Assembly (NCBI RefSeq): GCF_022829465.1
Contig: NZ_JAKSXZ010000092.1
Location: 62,001-126,000 of the forward strand
From: Methylobacterium sp. J-067
GTDB lineage: Bacteria > Pseudomonadota > Alphaproteobacteria > Rhizobiales > Beijerinckiaceae
Reading direction: 5' to 3'
DNA length: 64,000 nt
Shown in pieces: positions 62,827 to 64,000 of the stretch. The notes below the pieces were generated by a model, which was not told the DNA's origin, made no database searches, and worked only from the letters and a program-made list of their open reading frames with translations. Every line of letters begins with the position of its first letter. The stretch's first letter is position 1. Position numbers and translations under genes: made by a program.

Positions 62827-64000
62827 TCACGAGATCTCCAGGTTTGGCGCGACGGTACTATCCGGGATGCAAATCTGCCTTGAGGTTTTTTGCTTTGATG
62901 GGCGACTGGCGAGAGCGTAGGCGGCGAAACCAAATCCGGCTCCGATGCCGAGGACGATGACGTCGAAGGCGACCGATACGGTACCGCCCTCGCGCAGGCC
63001 GCCGACGAGGGGCACGAGGAGATACGCGATGGCGACCGTCGCCAGGGCGACGATCCAGGCGCGGCGCGGGGCGAGGCCCAGGCCGAGGAGAGCCACCACC
63101 ACCCACCCGCCGAAGAACGCCTGGATCTCGGCCTCCGCGCGCCCCGGCATCGCGACGGGCAGGAGGCGGTTCGCCAGGAAGTAGCATGCCACCGCGAACG
63201 GCAGCCCGGCCACGGTGCCGACGTTGAGGGTGTGGACGAGGCGGTGGGACAACGGCATCCGCGAGGGGGCGCGCCCCTTCGGCAGTCGCGCCACCGACCA
63301 CAGCACCAGACCCGTCGCGACCATCGCGCAGCCGAGGAGGCCCGAGAGGAAGAACAGCACCCGCAGCGCCGAGCCGGCGAAATGCGCCTCGTGCAGGCCG
63401 ACCATCGTGGTGAAGGTCCTGGTCGCGGGGCGGAGGTCGCCCGCGCGGATCTCGGCGATCTCGCCGCTGGACCCGTGGAAGGCGACCTGCGGATGCTGGT
63501 GCGACAGGCCGTGGGGCTCCTCGAACACGGCCACCACCACGGAATGCGCATCCCGGGGATTGACGATCGTCAGCCGCTCCAGCGGCTGCGGGATGCGGCT
63601 CAGGGCCTGCACCACCATGGGGCCGACGGGGGCCAGCGTGCCGGCCGTGCCGGCGGGCGGGCGCGGCACGGTGATCTGGCCGGATTCGACGTAGTAGCGC
63701 TGGGCGTCGCCCCGGTAGGCGGTCTTCACGCCCCACGGCATGTAGAGGGACGCGAGGGTCACGAGCCCCGTGTAGGTGATCATCACGTGGAAGGGCAGGG
63801 CGAGGACGCCCGTCACGTTGTGCGCGTCGAGCCAGCCGCGCTGGTCGGCGCGCCGCCGGAACGTGAAGAAGTCCACGAAGAGGCGCCGATGCGTGACGAT
63901 CCCCGAAACCAGGGCGACCAGCATGATCATCGCGCACAGGCCGACGATCCACCGGCCCCAGAGCGGCGGCAGGCTCAGTTCGAAGTGGAAGCGGTAGAGA
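62827..64000 (-). CDS. PepSY-associated membrane protein (partial)
   Basis: The gene continues past the window edge: codons upstream of the ATG at 63930 read LYRFHFELSLPPLWGRWIVG in frame, a PepSY_TM segment, so that ATG is internal. The visible 390 residues include membrane helices at MIMLVALVSGIVTH, VLALPFHVMITYTGLVTL, VLFFLSGLLGCAMVATGLVLW and a C-terminal block of four helices. PepSY_TM proteins next to TonB receptors are often ferric-siderophore reductases acting in the inner membrane. Confidence 0.85.
   Translation of the reverse strand, partial: LYRFHFELSLPPLWGRWIVGLCAMIMLVALVSGIVTHRRLFVDFFTFRRRADQRGWLDAHNVTGVLALPFHVMITYTGLVTLASLYMPWGVKTAYRGDAQRYYVESGQITVPRPPAGTAGTLAPVGPMVVQALSRIPQPLERLTIVNPRDAHSVVVAVFEEPHGLSHQHPQVAFHGSSGEIAEIRAGDLRPATRTFTTMVGLHEAHFAGSALRVLFFLSGLLGCAMVATGLVLWSVARLPKGRAPSRMPLSHRLVHTLNVGTVAGLPFAVACYFLANRLLPVAMPGRAEAEIQAFFGGWVVVALLGLGLAPRRAWIVALATVAIAYLLVPLVGGLREGGTVSVAFDVIVLGIGAGFGFAAYALASRPSKQKTSRQICIPDSTVAPNLEIS

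Overview
The window looks like accessory DNA from an alphaproteobacterium of the order Hyphomicrobiales, most likely Methylobacterium or Methylorubrum. This is inferred from the very high GC content, the MobA/MobL and TrwC-like relaxases, and the SorAB, DUF305 and RcnA-type genes. It is a mosaic of metal and sulfite handling, mobile-element, phage-defence and iron-uptake genes. No replication gene, rRNA or complete tRNA is visible.

Layout. Positions 1-2370 hold a nickel/cobalt efflux locus (rcnR, rcnA and a His/Met-rich exported protein). A 24-bp sequence at 2895-2918 recurs in the same orientation at 41037-41060, next to a tyrosine recombinase. The 38 kb between the copies is therefore a candidate integrated mobile element. 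From left to right it carries: a defence-like operon (IetA-type AAA ATPase, IetS-type subtilase, Mrr-nSTAND nuclease); a SNF2-type helicase whose C-terminus holds about 17 tandem 15-residue Cys/Ser repeats, with an unknown upstream gene; an oriT-like inverted-repeat array and a MobA/MobL relaxase; a ParA/RHH partition pair flanked by repeated CATCACGGC-like motifs; a three-gene exonuclease VII-like cassette; a sulfite and copper stress block controlled by an ECF sigma factor (SorAB, a second sulfite oxidase, a YeiE-like LysR regulator, YeiH, beta-propeller proteins, DUF305, DUF202); and a TetR/DUF892 pair and a secreted PLA2-like protein.

Right of the repeat are a Gabija-like pair (gajA broken by an in-frame stop, gajB intact), an IS630 remnant, and a second transfer locus (ParA-like ATPase, membrane protein, TrwC-type relaxase-helicase) followed by a second copy of the exonuclease VII-like cassette. 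The window ends with a TonB receptor, an ABC exporter and a PepSY membrane protein.

Four points stand out. (1) The exonuclease VII-like cassette has two large-subunit paralogues, one lacking all recognisable catalytic motifs, plus an XseB-like subunit. It occurs twice, downstream of two unrelated relaxases. (2) Four promoters share GGAATA-N15-CATCTC with identical spacing and all lie next to the ECF sigma/anti-sigma operon and SorAB, defining a local regulon. (3) The helicase carries an exact 15-residue repeat array. (4) An IetAS-type protease pair is co-transcribed with a Mrr-nSTAND protein. Function calls rest on motifs read by eye; no database search was possible.
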